Shown here: piece after piece, positions 8,555 through 17,793 of the stretch
Numbering within the stretch: the stretch's first letter is position 1
Layout of the letters: every line of letters starts with the position of its first letter
Source of the DNA: a virus
Strand: one strand, 5' to 3'
IMG/VR virus record: IMGVR_UViG_3300031840_000340
Coordinates: 1-29,875 of that record
Length of the DNA stretch: 29,875 nucleotides
Translations under genes and position numbers: made by a program
The notes under the pieces: generated by a model
What the model was told of the DNA's origin: nothing
The model's database searches: none
What the model saw: only the letters and a program-made list of their open reading frames with translations

Positions 8555-10351
8555 TTAATTTTGCTTAGAAGCGTCTGTAGGTTCTATAATTTTATTGTAT
8601 TGATTTAAAGCTTTATCATAGGCGTTTTTTTTCCTATTATATTCCGTAAAGCTTCGCATTAAAAATGCTGTCATTTTATTGTTTTCACCGCCTCCTATAC
8701 CCCATTTCTTTTTAAGCTCTCTTATTTTTAATCTTAACCGCTTAATGTTTTGCGCTGGCTCTGTAGCTGTTCCAGGAAAACCTTCTGACAATCCAATTCC
8801 AGTTTCTTTTGCACCTTTTCTTTCAGAAGAAATCTGGTTTTGTAAATTTTCTATTTCTTTTATATCAGAATCATACATATTTTTCAAAGAAATTAAATCT
8901 TGTTCACTTAAAATGTTTGAGTCTTTACCAATTAAGTTAGATAGTTTTTTAATTTTTGACCTATTAACTTTAGCAATGCTTGTATCTTCTACTTTGAAAG
9001 TTTTTACTTCTGACAATAATTTATTTACTTTATTTAATTGTTTTTCAGCGGACTTTGGGTATCTAGCTTGTTCAATGTTTTTACTTTCATCATTTATATC
9101 TAAAGGTTGTAAAGGGTTGTTAATTTTTTGGCCTTTATCATCATTAAGCTCATTATTATTTTCATCATTTATATCTGCGCTACCATCATCAATAAGATTA
9201 AAAGAGTCAGGACCAATTTCATTGTTTTTGCCTTCCCAAGCCCATCTTCCTTCACTTAGCAATTCTCCTGCATAAGAAAAACGCTGCCCTATTAGTTCTT
9301 GCATATAGCCTTTATAAATATTGTCTTTATCAATAATTTGTTTTTGAACTTTACTTCTTTGAGTTTTTAAAGTTTTTAATGTCTCTGTTTTTGTGCTAAA
9401 AGGCTGTCCTTCAATATAATAAATTACATTATTTTTGTCTGTATCATCAACGTAACTTGATGTTTTTTCTTCAATTAATTTTTGATTAAAATTTTTATCA
9501 GACGTTTTTGGTAGTAAATTATTTTCTATTTTAAGTATATTGTCATTTACAGGCTGAAAACTTTCTAAATATAAATCTTTCATTTCAGCGCCCAACAAAG
9601 GCATAACTTGATTCTTTACTCTTCCTGAAGTTTGAGCATAATAATTTTTTAATTCAGCATCAAACATTGATTCAGTCAATTGTCCGTTTAGCAAATCAGA
9701 GTATAACTTTTTTTCTGTACTGTCAAATATGCCAATCAAAGCTTTAGGTAAAGATGTTAATACATTAGTTGCATTTAAAACATTCTCGCTCATTTCAAAT
9801 GCTAAGTCTGGCATTATACTGTTATATTCACCTACTCTTGACTTGTACCTGCTAATACTTTTTGATAAAGATTGAAAATCATCTTTAAACTGAGCGCTAC
9901 TACCATCTAATGCAACACCTTCATTAACACTTAATATTTCTTTGTCTAATGTTTCTATTTGATTTAATATTGTTTGTTTATCTCTGTTAAAATTTGTATG
10001 AATTTCTTTTACAGGATTAATCGTTGTAGATAAAGCAGTACCATAGATAGCATCTATCTTGTCCACCATTCCAGGATTTTCTGCAACAAATTGGTCTCTC
10101 ATTTGTTTTAGTGAGCTTTCAGCTCCACTTACACTAGACATGCTAGATTTATCCATTGATGAAAGTGTGTTAAGCATCATTGTTTGAAAAGATTCTTCTT
10201 TAACCGCTTCACGTCTGTCTCTTTGCAATGTAGCTTCATTCATAACCCCTTGCACTTGCGATACAGTTTGTATAGTCTTTAACAGTCTATCAAATGGGTC
10301 TTCACCTAAGTTTAAATTTACATTTGCTCCTGCAGGTAGTACTTTGGCCAT
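8555..10351 (-). CDS. Coiled-coil rich internal virion protein candidate (598 aa)
   Basis: No named family was recognised. The sequence is mostly helical and charged, with heptad-like stretches around LLKTIQTVSQVQGVMNEAT near the N-terminus, ILNQIETLDKEIL, and near the C-terminus LRLKIRELKKKWG. A low-complexity Asp/Asn-rich linker (SADINDENNNELNDD) lies near residue 400. There is no transmembrane segment and no catalytic motif. GGAGG a few bases upstream supports the start, and the ATG is directly adjacent to the previous stop (TAGATG). Position between two smaller helical proteins and two giant proteins suggests a component of the internal core or ejection apparatus, or an elongated tail-associated protein. 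Confidence 0.5.
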   Translation of the reverse strand: MAKVLPAGANVNLNLGEDPFDRLLKTIQTVSQVQGVMNEATLQRDRREAVKEESFQTMMLNTLSSMDKSSMSSVSGAESSLKQMRDQFVAENPGMVDKIDAIYGTALSTTINPVKEIHTNFNRDKQTILNQIETLDKEILSVNEGVALDGSSAQFKDDFQSLSKSISRYKSRVGEYNSIMPDLAFEMSENVLNATNVLTSLPKALIGIFDSTEKKLYSDLLNGQLTESMFDAELKNYYAQTSGRVKNQVMPLLGAEMKDLYLESFQPVNDNILKIENNLLPKTSDKNFNQKLIEEKTSSYVDDTDKNNVIYYIEGQPFSTKTETLKTLKTQRSKVQKQIIDKDNIYKGYMQELIGQRFSYAGELLSEGRWAWEGKNNEIGPDSFNLIDDGSADINDENNNELNDDKGQKINNPLQPLDINDESKNIEQARYPKSAEKQLNKVNKLLSEVKTFKVEDTSIAKVNRSKIKKLSNLIGKDSNILSEQDLISLKNMYDSDIKEIENLQNQISSERKGAKETGIGLSEGFPGTATEPAQNIKRLRLKIRELKKKWGIGGGENNKMTAFLMRSFTEYNRKKNAYDKALNQYNKIIEPTDASKQN

Positions 10352-10999
10352 CTAGCCTCCTGTTTGCATTGGTGTAATTAACGATTGATAATCTTCTAGT
10401 TCAGAATATAGTTGCTGTAATGCATTTGCTCTTTGTTTGTTTACATCTTCCATAATTGCTTGCGAACCTTCTGCAAATTGTTGCTCTGCCAAACCTTCTG
10501 CTACAGTTCTTCCGCCATATCCTGCAAAACCACCGCCCACTTGTGAAGTTTTTGCTCTTTGTCTAGCTAAAACGTCTGCCAATGTACCTCTTTTCATAGC
10601 AACTTCTTTAGTATAACTTCCAGGGTCTAGCGCTCTAAGAGTTGATAACTCTGCTGGTCTAGCCATTGCAGGGTCAAAGTCATAAACACCAGCCCTTTCA
10701 AAACCTTCTGCTAATGATTGTCCTCCAAATATATTAATAGGTTGATTTGATGTAAACATAAAAGCTGGACTATCTGGGTCTAAATAAGGGCTATCGGCAG
10801 ATAAATTAGTAAACCCAGTTTCTGGGTCAAACATTTCCATAAAATCAGCAGTTGGCCCATAACCTTGAGCCACTAAATCTTTATAAACATTATAAGCTCC
10901 ACCATCAGGAAAATCTTCTTCTGATATAAGTTTAGGTCTAAATGTAGTTTGTACATCTGACATAAATGATTTTGGTAATAAATAATCTAATACGCTCAT
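10352..10999 (-). CDS. Virion-associated protein of unknown function (215 aa)
   Basis: No family was recognised. The N-terminal half is rich in Asp, Pro, Phe and Gly (for example ADSPYLDPDSPAFMF) and looks like a compact or extended structural segment. The C-terminal half is helical and Ala/Glu/Gln-rich (AEGLAEQQFAEGSQAIM) and ends in a possible coiled coil (QRANALQQLYSELEDYQ). There is no signal peptide and no membrane segment. AAGGA upstream supports the start. It lies between the 277-residue and 598-residue proteins of the presumed internal-protein group and abuts the following gene, which suggests co-translation and a related virion role. Confidence 0.5.
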   Translation of the reverse strand: MSVLDYLLPKSFMSDVQTTFRPKLISEEDFPDGGAYNVYKDLVAQGYGPTADFMEMFDPETGFTNLSADSPYLDPDSPAFMFTSNQPINIFGGQSLAEGFERAGVYDFDPAMARPAELSTLRALDPGSYTKEVAMKRGTLADVLARQRAKTSQVGGGFAGYGGRTVAEGLAEQQFAEGSQAIMEDVNKQRANALQQLYSELEDYQSLITPMQTGG

Positions 11000-11007
11000 A
11001 TAAATCC

Positions 11008-11841
11008 TTAATATACTTTAGGAGCTTGCGCTCTTGTCATAACTGGTTCTTGAGGTGAACCTAACAAATAATCTTGTAATAAATTTTGCAATATTGGAGC
11101 ATACATTCCTGGTGTAGATAATGCTGTAGCCATTTTACCACCTTCAACTAATGGTGTTGTTAAATTACCTACATTTAATAATCCTGATGTAAATGGTATT
11201 GCAGTTGACTCTACAGCAGACACTGCTCTTCCTAATTTAGTTGACTGTGGTAATGAGCCTTTTACAATATCTAATATATTCTTGTCTGCATTAACACTAG
11301 GTGCGCCTTGCATAATATCGCTGGCTATGTTTTGTGTCACTTCAGGAGAATCTAAAGTTTTTGTGAGAGGTAAAGTTTTTGCAGCAGATACAGCAGTTGG
11401 TATCATAGACACTAAATTGCTTATTAAATCAGCTTGCTTCCTACCTTGTAAGTTTTGTTTTAATTGAGATTGCCCACTCATCATACCACCTGTAAGATAG
11501 TCTTCTAAAAATGTTCCTTTAAATTTTGCGGGTATGTTAACATCTTTACCTGCATCTTTAATCATTCTTTTTAATTCTTTTTGAGATGTAATAGTGTCTA
11601 ACCCTCCAGCTATTAATCCAAGTACAGGATTAACCATACCTAATGCTGTTTTAACTAAACCGCCACCTTTAAAACCAAACAATCCAGCTCTTTTTGATGC
11701 TTCTTTTTGCATCCTATCTAATTCTTTTTCAAGTAAATTAGTAGCTTCTTTAGCTCTTGCATCTAAATAATCTTGTTGCGCTCTCTTTTGAGCCAATCCT
11801 ACTTTTGATGCTAAATTTTCTAATGCAAATGGTTGTGCCAT
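11008..11841 (-). CDS. Virion protein with hydrophobic Gly-rich segment, ejection-protein candidate (277 aa)
   Basis: No family was recognised. Residues 8-52 form a charged helical or coiled-coil region. Residues about 57-84 are Gly-rich and hydrophobic (GLVKTALGMVNPVLGLIAGG), like small membrane-active internal proteins such as those in P22-type and T7-type particles. The rest is Ser/Thr/Leu-rich with several weakly amphipathic helices. AAGGAG stands just upstream of the ATG. It is the first gene after the tail fibre and the 84-base AT-rich gap, and it opens the block of five presumed internal virion genes. A pore or ejection role is a hypothesis from composition and place. Confidence 0.5.
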   Translation of the reverse strand: MAQPFALENLASKVGLAQKRAQQDYLDARAKEATNLLEKELDRMQKEASKRAGLFGFKGGGLVKTALGMVNPVLGLIAGGLDTITSQKELKRMIKDAGKDVNIPAKFKGTFLEDYLTGGMMSGQSQLKQNLQGRKQADLISNLVSMIPTAVSAAKTLPLTKTLDSPEVTQNIASDIMQGAPSVNADKNILDIVKGSLPQSTKLGRAVSAVESTAIPFTSGLLNVGNLTTPLVEGGKMATALSTPGMYAPILQNLLQDYLLGSPQEPVMTRAQAPKVY

Positions 11842-11925
11842 TATTCTCCTTACAGTTCTGTGTATAATTTATAAAAATATATTAAATATTCATAATAAAT
11901 ATTTTTTAATAATCCTAGTCTTTTA
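11842..11925 (-). promoter_or_regulatory. AT-rich intergenic gap between fibre and ejection-protein block, possible promoter
   Basis: This 84-base gap is almost entirely A/T. On the minus strand it has TATAAATTATACAC, with -10-like hexamers, about 30-40 bases before the ATG at 11841, and an AAGGAG ribosome site. An inverted repeat AAATATT/AATATTT (11884-11890 and 11898-11904) has no G or C and would be a weak hairpin. It could hold an internal promoter for the downstream block, but base composition alone could produce these matches. Confidence 0.2.
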
Positions 11926-13197
11926 TTATCCAGCATCAGCAGCTCCTGTTGGGTTGCTTAGTGAAAACCAAGCTGAACCATTACAGTATAGTGTATAACC
12001 ACCATAACCTACAACTCTTTCGTCAGAGCCTGATGTTAAAAAAATTTTTTGATGAGAACCTGCTGCTGGTGTTTCATTATGTTCTAATTGTATAAAATTA
12101 GCAGTATCTGTTTTTACTATATACAAGATTTGTCCTTGTACACCACCACTAAATCCACCTATAGTTACATTATTGCTTGAAGTATCTACTTCTAATACTG
12201 TAGTATCTGACACATCAATACCATCTGTAGGTCCTGCTGTACTAAATGCAGTATGTTTATATGATACAGTACCTTCTACGTCAAGTGTAGTAGTAGGACT
12301 TGTAGTACCTATACCTACATTACCTGCTGAAATTGTTCCTGATGTGGTTATAGCTGAAGAGCCAGTATTAATCGTTCCAAACCCAGACGTAATAGAACCT
12401 TTATCTATTGAACCGTCATGTTTTACTCCAAAATTAATAGTATCATCTTCACTTGATGAATATGTATATACATTAGAAAAGTCTGATATGCCACTTCCTG
12501 TTGTGTTAACATTAACTTTTAATAAGCTATGGTCATTTTGAGAAGTAACTAAAGGAGCGTTAAATGTTTGCTCTACGTGCATAAGTTGAGAGCCGCCTGT
12601 TTGTGAAGCTGTCATAGAAGCTCCAGTTACTACTACGGTATCTGTTGCACTTCCAGCTGTTATATTTAAACTACCACTACTTGTAGTAAATGAAGGATTA
12701 GTAAACATAGTAGCTTTAGATTCGTTATCTACATTGCCTAAACCAACATCTCCTTTTACTAATGATAAATCTGTTTTAAAATCTGCTGTATTAGCATTAT
12801 CAAGTAATGTTTTAACATCTGCAGACACATCTAAATATTTAGTTTCTAATTTTATATCTGAAGTGTCAGTAGAATTTCTAAATGCTATAAGTCCTGATTT
12901 ATTTTGTATACCAACTGCTGATGTTCCGCCTGACTGTCTTAATAATAATTTATCTACAACAGGAGTATTATTTGTTTTAGTAGACAGTCTTTTAACTGCA
13001 TCTTCTAACCTTCTAACAGTAGATGCTATTTGTCTTAGGTCTATATCAAGGTCTACACTATGCCATTTATTAGATTCTTTTACATATAACTTTAGCCCTT
13101 TTCTAGATGAGCGTATTGTTATATCCCCATTTTGGCCTTCAAGACGTTGTGGAGTACCTTTACCCAAAGTTATTCCTCTTGATTGTCTAATAGCCAT
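11926..13197 (-). CDS. Tail fibre protein
   Basis: This 423-residue protein has typical modular fibre architecture. Residues 53-75 form a short trimerisation-type coiled coil (RQIASTVRRLEDAVKRL). A fibre motif SLVKGDVGLGNVDNESK follows at 145-161, of the GLGNVDN type common in phage tail fibres. The middle is Ser/Thr/Gly-rich beta structure. The motif GNVGIGTTSPTTTLDVEG at 292-309 is another recurrent fibre element. The last 90 residues form a compact beta domain (ILYIVKTDTANFIQLEHN, then GGYTLYCNGSAWFSL) that may bind the receptor. The N-terminus would attach to the tail. It overlaps the previous stop as TAATG, so it is probably co-translated with the upstream tail protein. The receptor is unknown. 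Confidence 0.8.
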   Translation of the reverse strand: MAIRQSRGITLGKGTPQRLEGQNGDITIRSSRKGLKLYVKESNKWHSVDLDIDLRQIASTVRRLEDAVKRLSTKTNNTPVVDKLLLRQSGGTSAVGIQNKSGLIAFRNSTDTSDIKLETKYLDVSADVKTLLDNANTADFKTDLSLVKGDVGLGNVDNESKATMFTNPSFTTSSGSLNITAGSATDTVVVTGASMTASQTGGSQLMHVEQTFNAPLVTSQNDHSLLKVNVNTTGSGISDFSNVYTYSSSEDDTINFGVKHDGSIDKGSITSGFGTINTGSSAITTSGTISAGNVGIGTTSPTTTLDVEGTVSYKHTAFSTAGPTDGIDVSDTTVLEVDTSSNNVTIGGFSGGVQGQILYIVKTDTANFIQLEHNETPAAGSHQKIFLTSGSDERVVGYGGYTLYCNGSAWFSLSNPTGAADAG

Positions 13198-14150
13198 TAT
13201 TTAATACTTTTTTCTCTATATACTATACTTATATCGTTTATTTGAAATGATGAATGTATGTAGCCTAAATCGTATGCGGTTGACAATCCCACACCATAAG
13301 TTAATGCTGAAGATAGAGTAGCAACTTTACTATCTTTATCATAAGCAGTAATTTTTCTTATTTGACCTTGACCATTACCACTGTAAAAAAATATAGGCAT
13401 ACCATTATAATAATTGACAGTGTCAGAAGCATCCGATGCTAAAGTGATTGTAGAACTTCCAGATGCGCTGCCTGCAGTTAATTTTGAAACTTGACCTGCA
13501 TTAGCATAACTAAACTGTAATGCTATTGAGTACACATTATTAATGCTAGCTGTTGGCTTTAGTCCTACTGTTATCCACTGACTGCTACTTGTTCCAGCGT
13601 TATAAGCATCAAAACCTTTAGCATTACTGTAATATGTAGTATCTTGAAATTCTCCTGTAAAACTATTAGAACCATTAGTTGCGTAGTTTACTTTAATTCC
13701 TGACACATAACTTTGACACTTAAATGTTACATATATTTTATAAATCTTTTTTCTTCTACTAGGACCAGAATAAGTGCTTGTTGTAGTAGATGTTCTTGTT
13801 AAATCAAAATCTTTTGTTCTTAGTTTAAATTTTTCTGCAGCCTTTGTATGATTCCATACATCTCTAGCAGAATCGTCCCATACAGATATATTCCCTAAAT
13901 TTAATGCTTGGTCTGTTTGAGATAACATTATAAGACCGCCATTTTTAGATACAATCATATTACTTCTAAATATATTAGCAGGTTCTACAGGTACATTAGC
14001 ATTATCTCCAGTGCTTTGTAACACAAGAGGTTGTCCAGGAATAGTAGAGGCAGCATTAGAACCTGTATGAGGAATTGTAAATGCGTCTGTTATAGGAACA
14101 TTTAATCTTATTAAATTAAATGGTTTATTTGATTCTTCATTGCTTGCCAT
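13197..14150 (-). CDS. Tail or tail-associated structural protein (317 aa)
   Basis: No family was recognised with certainty. The sequence is rich in Ser, Thr, Asn, Gly and Tyr with alternating beta-strand patterns and almost no helix. The first 100 residues (including IRLNVPITDAFTIPHTGSNA) look like an attachment domain. A basic patch SRRKKIYKIYVTFKCQ starts the central beta region, and a beta segment such as GSASGSSTITLASDASDTV follows. It is coupled by TAATG overlaps to both the nozzle-like gene upstream and the fibre gene downstream, which places it in the distal tail as a likely connector, spike or fibre-anchoring protein. Confidence 0.55.
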   Translation of the reverse strand: MASNEESNKPFNLIRLNVPITDAFTIPHTGSNAASTIPGQPLVLQSTGDNANVPVEPANIFRSNMIVSKNGGLIMLSQTDQALNLGNISVWDDSARDVWNHTKAAEKFKLRTKDFDLTRTSTTTSTYSGPSRRKKIYKIYVTFKCQSYVSGIKVNYATNGSNSFTGEFQDTTYYSNAKGFDAYNAGTSSSQWITVGLKPTASINNVYSIALQFSYANAGQVSKLTAGSASGSSTITLASDASDTVNYYNGMPIFFYSGNGQGQIRKITAYDKDSKVATLSSALTYGVGLSTAYDLGYIHSSFQINDISIVYREKSIK

Positions 14151-17149
14151 TATAGTTCGCTTTCTGTATTGCCAATTATTACATCAGATGGATTAGATAA
14201 TTGATACCAATTAAATAAATTATCATGTTGAGTTATAGAGCTGTTAGTTATATCATATATATATCCACTGCTTGAAGCTCCTGAAATATTTGTTGTTAAT
14301 ATAATTAACTTGTTAGAGTATTTATCATAACCTACTATTACAGGCCTTTTAAAATCTTCATTAGTTAACCAATTGTCTATTCTAAATTTGTCTGCACTTA
14401 CATTACTTAATTTTTCACCATCATAATAATATATACCGTTTGAATTAACCCAAAATATACCATCGCTAGATTTAGCTATTTGACATGGATTTTTTACGCC
14501 TGCACCAGAAAATGTAGACACGAGTTCTTCACCTTCGGATGTTACTTTAATAACATATGCAGTTTTTTCTTTATACTGTATTAGTTTATCTCCTACAGAT
14601 TCTAATGCTATAATACTTTCACCATCAGAAGTAGCTACATCAATAAAGTGTGTGCCATCATCTGGAAATGTGTCAAATTTGTCTGTATCTGAGCGTAACA
14701 TTCTATCTGGAAATGTTTTGTCACCAATTTTTAAATTACCTATATAGACTTTTCTATCTACAGTTGCTGTTGCTTTATATCTGGCAGCTAAACTTGTACC
14801 TGCTTCATAACCATTATTTGCCTCATACGTAATAAGTGGTAAATTTTTAATAGTATCTCCAGACAAGTTTCCAGTCACAATAGCTCTTAAATCAGTCGTT
14901 TCGGTTGACCCCCATTGGTCTCCATCTATATCACCTAACCTTAAATTTTCTACATCACTATCTTTAGCATGCATTACATATGTACCTTCTTTTAAGTCTA
15001 CATCATATAACATAATCCACTCTTCTGCTAAGCCACCTCCAACTATATCTACTTGTTTCATATAAATTCTAAAACCTTCAATACGTTCATTCCAACTATT
15101 ATTTTGTGTTGTAGAATTAAAAATTCCTGTTCTAGAATTATTACATAAAAAAGCTATAGAAGATTTTGCAACGCCTTGAATTAATCTTAAATCAAAAGCA
15201 TTAGTATGTGTCATTAATTGTTTAGCTGATTTTGTTACTGAAAATAAAATTAATTTTACTTTTTCTGGAGCTCCACCATTAGCACCAATTACTTGTATAG
15301 CTAAAGGTACATCTGTATCAACACTAGTGTGTGTAGTTATAGTTCCAGTAAAATTAACCAAACCAGTGCCACCACTAGGTTGTGGGACAGTTAAAGATTC
15401 TACTCCAGTTTTATTTGATTGGTCAGGACCTACCCCAACATATAATTTTACAGAAACTCCTGAGCAAGATTCAAACCTAATGCTAGCAGATATATCATAA
15501 GATGTTTGTGTAGAAACAGTAATGTTAGAGTCTTCGTAAAACAAATGTTCTTGATTAGCTACAGATTCACAAAAATTAGATACATGGTCGTAATTGTTAG
15601 GATTAGAAGTAGATAAAGCGGCTTCTGAACCAAAACTAGAATTTGCGGTTATCCATCCCGTTGTGCTAGTAAACCCTTTATTTATTAACACCTCATCAGC
15701 TTGTGTAGTCATTAAGGCGTTAGTAATGTCTGATTCTTGCATTTCACTACCACCACCGTCATATAAATAAGACATGCCAAGTATATATTTATTTTTAAGA
15801 TTATCATCCATAACCTCATCTTCCAATATAATTTCTTCAGTTCCTTCGCCTGGGTAACTAATAGCGTCTGAATCTCCTATTATTTTAACTTGACCATCTG
15901 AACTTCCAAATCCTATTATTTCAAAAACACCATTTAAAGATGCTCCTGAAGTATCTTCAATACCAGCATTTGATATTGATAAAAATTTACCAATTGCAAA
16001 GCCATATTTTGGTAATGTAACATCTATAGCAACAGTATCATCTAATGAATCTGCAATCGTTAATATTAAATGAGTTTCTGTAGATGTAGTAACTGAGCTT
16101 ACTGTAGTTCCATCTACTAATGTAAATTTAGTATCTTCAGATATGTCATTAATATCAATACCTAAGCTAACTTTTTCTGGCTCATCTGGGTATAAATTAC
16201 TTTCAAGTAATGTAGAGTCATTTGAAGATATAATGTTTTGGTTATATACATTTAAAGCTCCATACTTAGGCGCTTCTGGAACCTGTATATCTTGTACCCA
16301 TCTGTTTATATCTGTATTAGCTCCTGCTTTTTTAAGCATAGGACGTTTAATATGAGTAAATACTTTAGGTACATTAATTTTAAATATTTTAGAATTATTG
16401 TCATGGTCTTCTATTTTAGTTCCAAAACGTCCTCTTTCTACAGTTATAGAACTAGTAGCTGAAACTGTTACTTTCATAACCTCAGAGTCTATTTTTATAT
16501 ATTCTCCTACAGATAGCCCATGTCCAGCGTCTACATTAAATGATGTAGTAGAGTCTGCTGAAACAGAAATTGCAGTTTCAGCTGTTAACTCTTCTTCGCT
16601 AAAGTTAGCATCACAAACTCTTAAACCATTATCTGCTTTATAGTAAACAGGCTTTACACCTTTTACATCTAATAAATTTTCACTATTACCATCAGTACCT
16701 GTATTATGTACAGTCCCCATAGATATAAGAGAATCTTTCCAAGGCCCATAATCTGTTCCTTCAAAATTATCTGTCCATATATCTATATCTGCCCCATCAT
16801 TAACACATATAAATTCTGTATTAACTTCATTAGGGCCAGTATTATCAGAAACACTTGTATTATTAAAATCATAATCGTGTGTAAATGAAAATAGCCCATG
16901 ACCTGACGATATGGGCGTTTCGTTATCAAACCTATCTTGACCTTCACTATCTGTAGGGCTTACAGGAACATTTTCTGTGTTTACTGTAACAAACGAAGAT
17001 TTACCATTACCTGGCATTGTTACTCTACCTACATTAGAAACATCTACATTAGTAGCTTCTACTAATTGATTATCTTCTATGTCTCTTGGGTCAGCCTTTT
17101 TGTTGATACCACCTTCAAAAGCTTTTATATGGTATACTTGTTTAGGCAT
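14150..17149 (-). CDS. Tail nozzle / DNA-stabilisation-like protein (999 aa)
   Basis: The N-terminus FEGGINKKADPRDIEDNQ followed by EATNVDVSNVGRV is the recurrent start of podovirus tail proteins of the T7 gp12 / P22 gp10 type, which form the nozzle that closes the portal. Residues about 190-260 carry a beta module with the pattern GHGLSVGEYIKIDSEVMKV then VERGRFGT, common in phage tail proteins. A central region around residues 480-640 looks like a jelly-roll insertion. The last 170 residues (ALESVGDKLIQYKEKTAYVI, FWVNSNGIYYYDGEKL) have beta-propeller-like repeats of the nozzle family. It is followed by TAATG-coupled tail and fibre genes. Tail identity is well supported; the exact homology to gp12 or gp10 is inferred. 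Confidence 0.65.
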   Translation of the reverse strand: MPKQVYHIKAFEGGINKKADPRDIEDNQLVEATNVDVSNVGRVTMPGNGKSSFVTVNTENVPVSPTDSEGQDRFDNETPISSGHGLFSFTHDYDFNNTSVSDNTGPNEVNTEFICVNDGADIDIWTDNFEGTDYGPWKDSLISMGTVHNTGTDGNSENLLDVKGVKPVYYKADNGLRVCDANFSEEELTAETAISVSADSTTSFNVDAGHGLSVGEYIKIDSEVMKVTVSATSSITVERGRFGTKIEDHDNNSKIFKINVPKVFTHIKRPMLKKAGANTDINRWVQDIQVPEAPKYGALNVYNQNIISSNDSTLLESNLYPDEPEKVSLGIDINDISEDTKFTLVDGTTVSSVTTSTETHLILTIADSLDDTVAIDVTLPKYGFAIGKFLSISNAGIEDTSGASLNGVFEIIGFGSSDGQVKIIGDSDAISYPGEGTEEIILEDEVMDDNLKNKYILGMSYLYDGGGSEMQESDITNALMTTQADEVLINKGFTSTTGWITANSSFGSEAALSTSNPNNYDHVSNFCESVANQEHLFYEDSNITVSTQTSYDISASIRFESCSGVSVKLYVGVGPDQSNKTGVESLTVPQPSGGTGLVNFTGTITTHTSVDTDVPLAIQVIGANGGAPEKVKLILFSVTKSAKQLMTHTNAFDLRLIQGVAKSSIAFLCNNSRTGIFNSTTQNNSWNERIEGFRIYMKQVDIVGGGLAEEWIMLYDVDLKEGTYVMHAKDSDVENLRLGDIDGDQWGSTETTDLRAIVTGNLSGDTIKNLPLITYEANNGYEAGTSLAARYKATATVDRKVYIGNLKIGDKTFPDRMLRSDTDKFDTFPDDGTHFIDVATSDGESIIALESVGDKLIQYKEKTAYVIKVTSEGEELVSTFSGAGVKNPCQIAKSSDGIFWVNSNGIYYYDGEKLSNVSADKFRIDNWLTNEDFKRPVIVGYDKYSNKLIILTTNISGASSSGYIYDITNSSITQHDNLFNWYQLSNPSDVIIGNTESEL

Positions 17150-17359
17150 TTAAAGTTTTTCTTGAATTGCAGTCTTTACTATGTCTTCCATTACATCATA
17201 TATAGTATTCAAATGTTTTTCTTCTGTTTTTTCATTAATAAATGGAATGTTTATATTTTCATTTAATTTATCAACTAATTTTTTTTGAAGCTCATCAGTA
17301 AATATTTGTTCTACAATTTCATCTTTATATTTACTTACCATATCTTTAATAAAACTCAT
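17150..17359 (-). CDS. Small charged helical protein (69 aa)
   Basis: No family was recognised. It is Lys/Glu-rich and helical throughout (for example SKYKDEIVEQIFTDELQKK), with no hydrophobic segment and no Cys. The ATG overlaps the stop of the 41-residue gene as TAATG, with AAAAGGAG close upstream, so it is very probably translated. It ends directly against the nozzle-like gene. A small head-tail accessory, chaperone or scaffolding role is possible, but nothing in the sequence proves it. Confidence 0.6.
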   Translation of the reverse strand: MSFIKDMVSKYKDEIVEQIFTDELQKKLVDKLNENINIPFINEKTEEKHLNTIYDVMEDIVKTAIQEKL

Positions 17360-17484
17360 TAATAACTCCTTTTCATACGTTTAGATGCGTCATTTACTTT
17401 TAATCCTTTTTTCTTAGCATAAGATTTTGCAGCCATTTTACCTTTAGCTGTATAAGGAAATTTCTTTTTACCTACTCCTGGCAT
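17359..17484 (-). CDS. Very small basic protein (41 aa)
   Basis: This short gene fills what would otherwise be a 139-base gap. It encodes 41 residues starting MPGVGKKKFPYTAKGKMAAK and ending in ASKRMKRSY, with about 13 Lys or Arg and almost no acidic residues. AGGAGG (plus-strand positions 17489-17494) lies four bases before the ATG and is the strongest ribosome site in the area. Its TAA overlaps the next ATG as TAATG. The composition suggests nucleic acid or phosphate binding, possibly a minor virion or DNA-associated protein. Similar tiny Lys-rich proteins with a KKKFPYT-like start are familiar to me from marine phages, but I cannot verify that here. Confidence 0.7.
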   Translation of the reverse strand: MPGVGKKKFPYTAKGKMAAKSYAKKKGLKVNDASKRMKRSY

Positions 17485-17498
17485 AATACCTCCTAGTG

Positions 17499-17792
17499 TT
17501 ATTCGTAATTTCTATTTCTTAAAAATTTTTCTTTAAGCCCATTACCGCTTAATGCAGCAAGTATTTCTACAATTGCTCTATAGCTTGCCTTAATATCTTT
17601 TTGCTCTAATTGCATCTGTTTTTGCGAATCTATAAGCTTTATAACAATACCTTCAAACCTATCATTAGCTTCGTCTAAATCTTTTTTTAAATCGTCTTGA
17701 ATCCAATTATTTTGTTTCCATATAAAAAAACCAAATGCCATTGTCATTGCAACTGGCACTCCAAACTGTTCTATAACATTTAGTATATCCAT
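17499..17792 (-). CDS. Small membrane protein, holin-like (97 aa)
   Basis: One hydrophobic segment at about residues 5-25 (VIEQFGVPVAMTMAFGFFIW) is followed by a charged, mostly helical cytoplasmic tail. That tail is predicted coiled coil (KKDLDEANDRFEGIVIKL then QKQMQLEQKDIKASY). Single N-terminal helix plus coiled-coil tail is the layout of BhlA/UviB-type holins and related phage membrane proteins. Such a protein would form the membrane lesion in lysis. No endolysin is present in this window, so pairing cannot be checked. The start has a poor ribosome site and lies one base after the upstream stop, so translation may depend on coupling. Alternative: a virion-associated membrane protein. Confidence 0.55.
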   Translation of the reverse strand: MDILNVIEQFGVPVAMTMAFGFFIWKQNNWIQDDLKKDLDEANDRFEGIVIKLIDSQKQMQLEQKDIKASYRAIVEILAALSGNGLKEKFLRNRNYE

Positions 17793-17793
17793 T

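Noticed and set aside
8679-9275. 198-codon open frame on the plus strand
   Set aside because: It lies wholly within the 598-residue minus-strand gene, has a Phe/Leu/Ser-rich shadow composition and no convincing ribosome site.
11884-11904. AAATATT/AATATTT inverted repeat as a terminator for the fibre gene
   Set aside because: The stem has only A/T pairs in an A/T-only region, so it would be unstable and is expected by composition.
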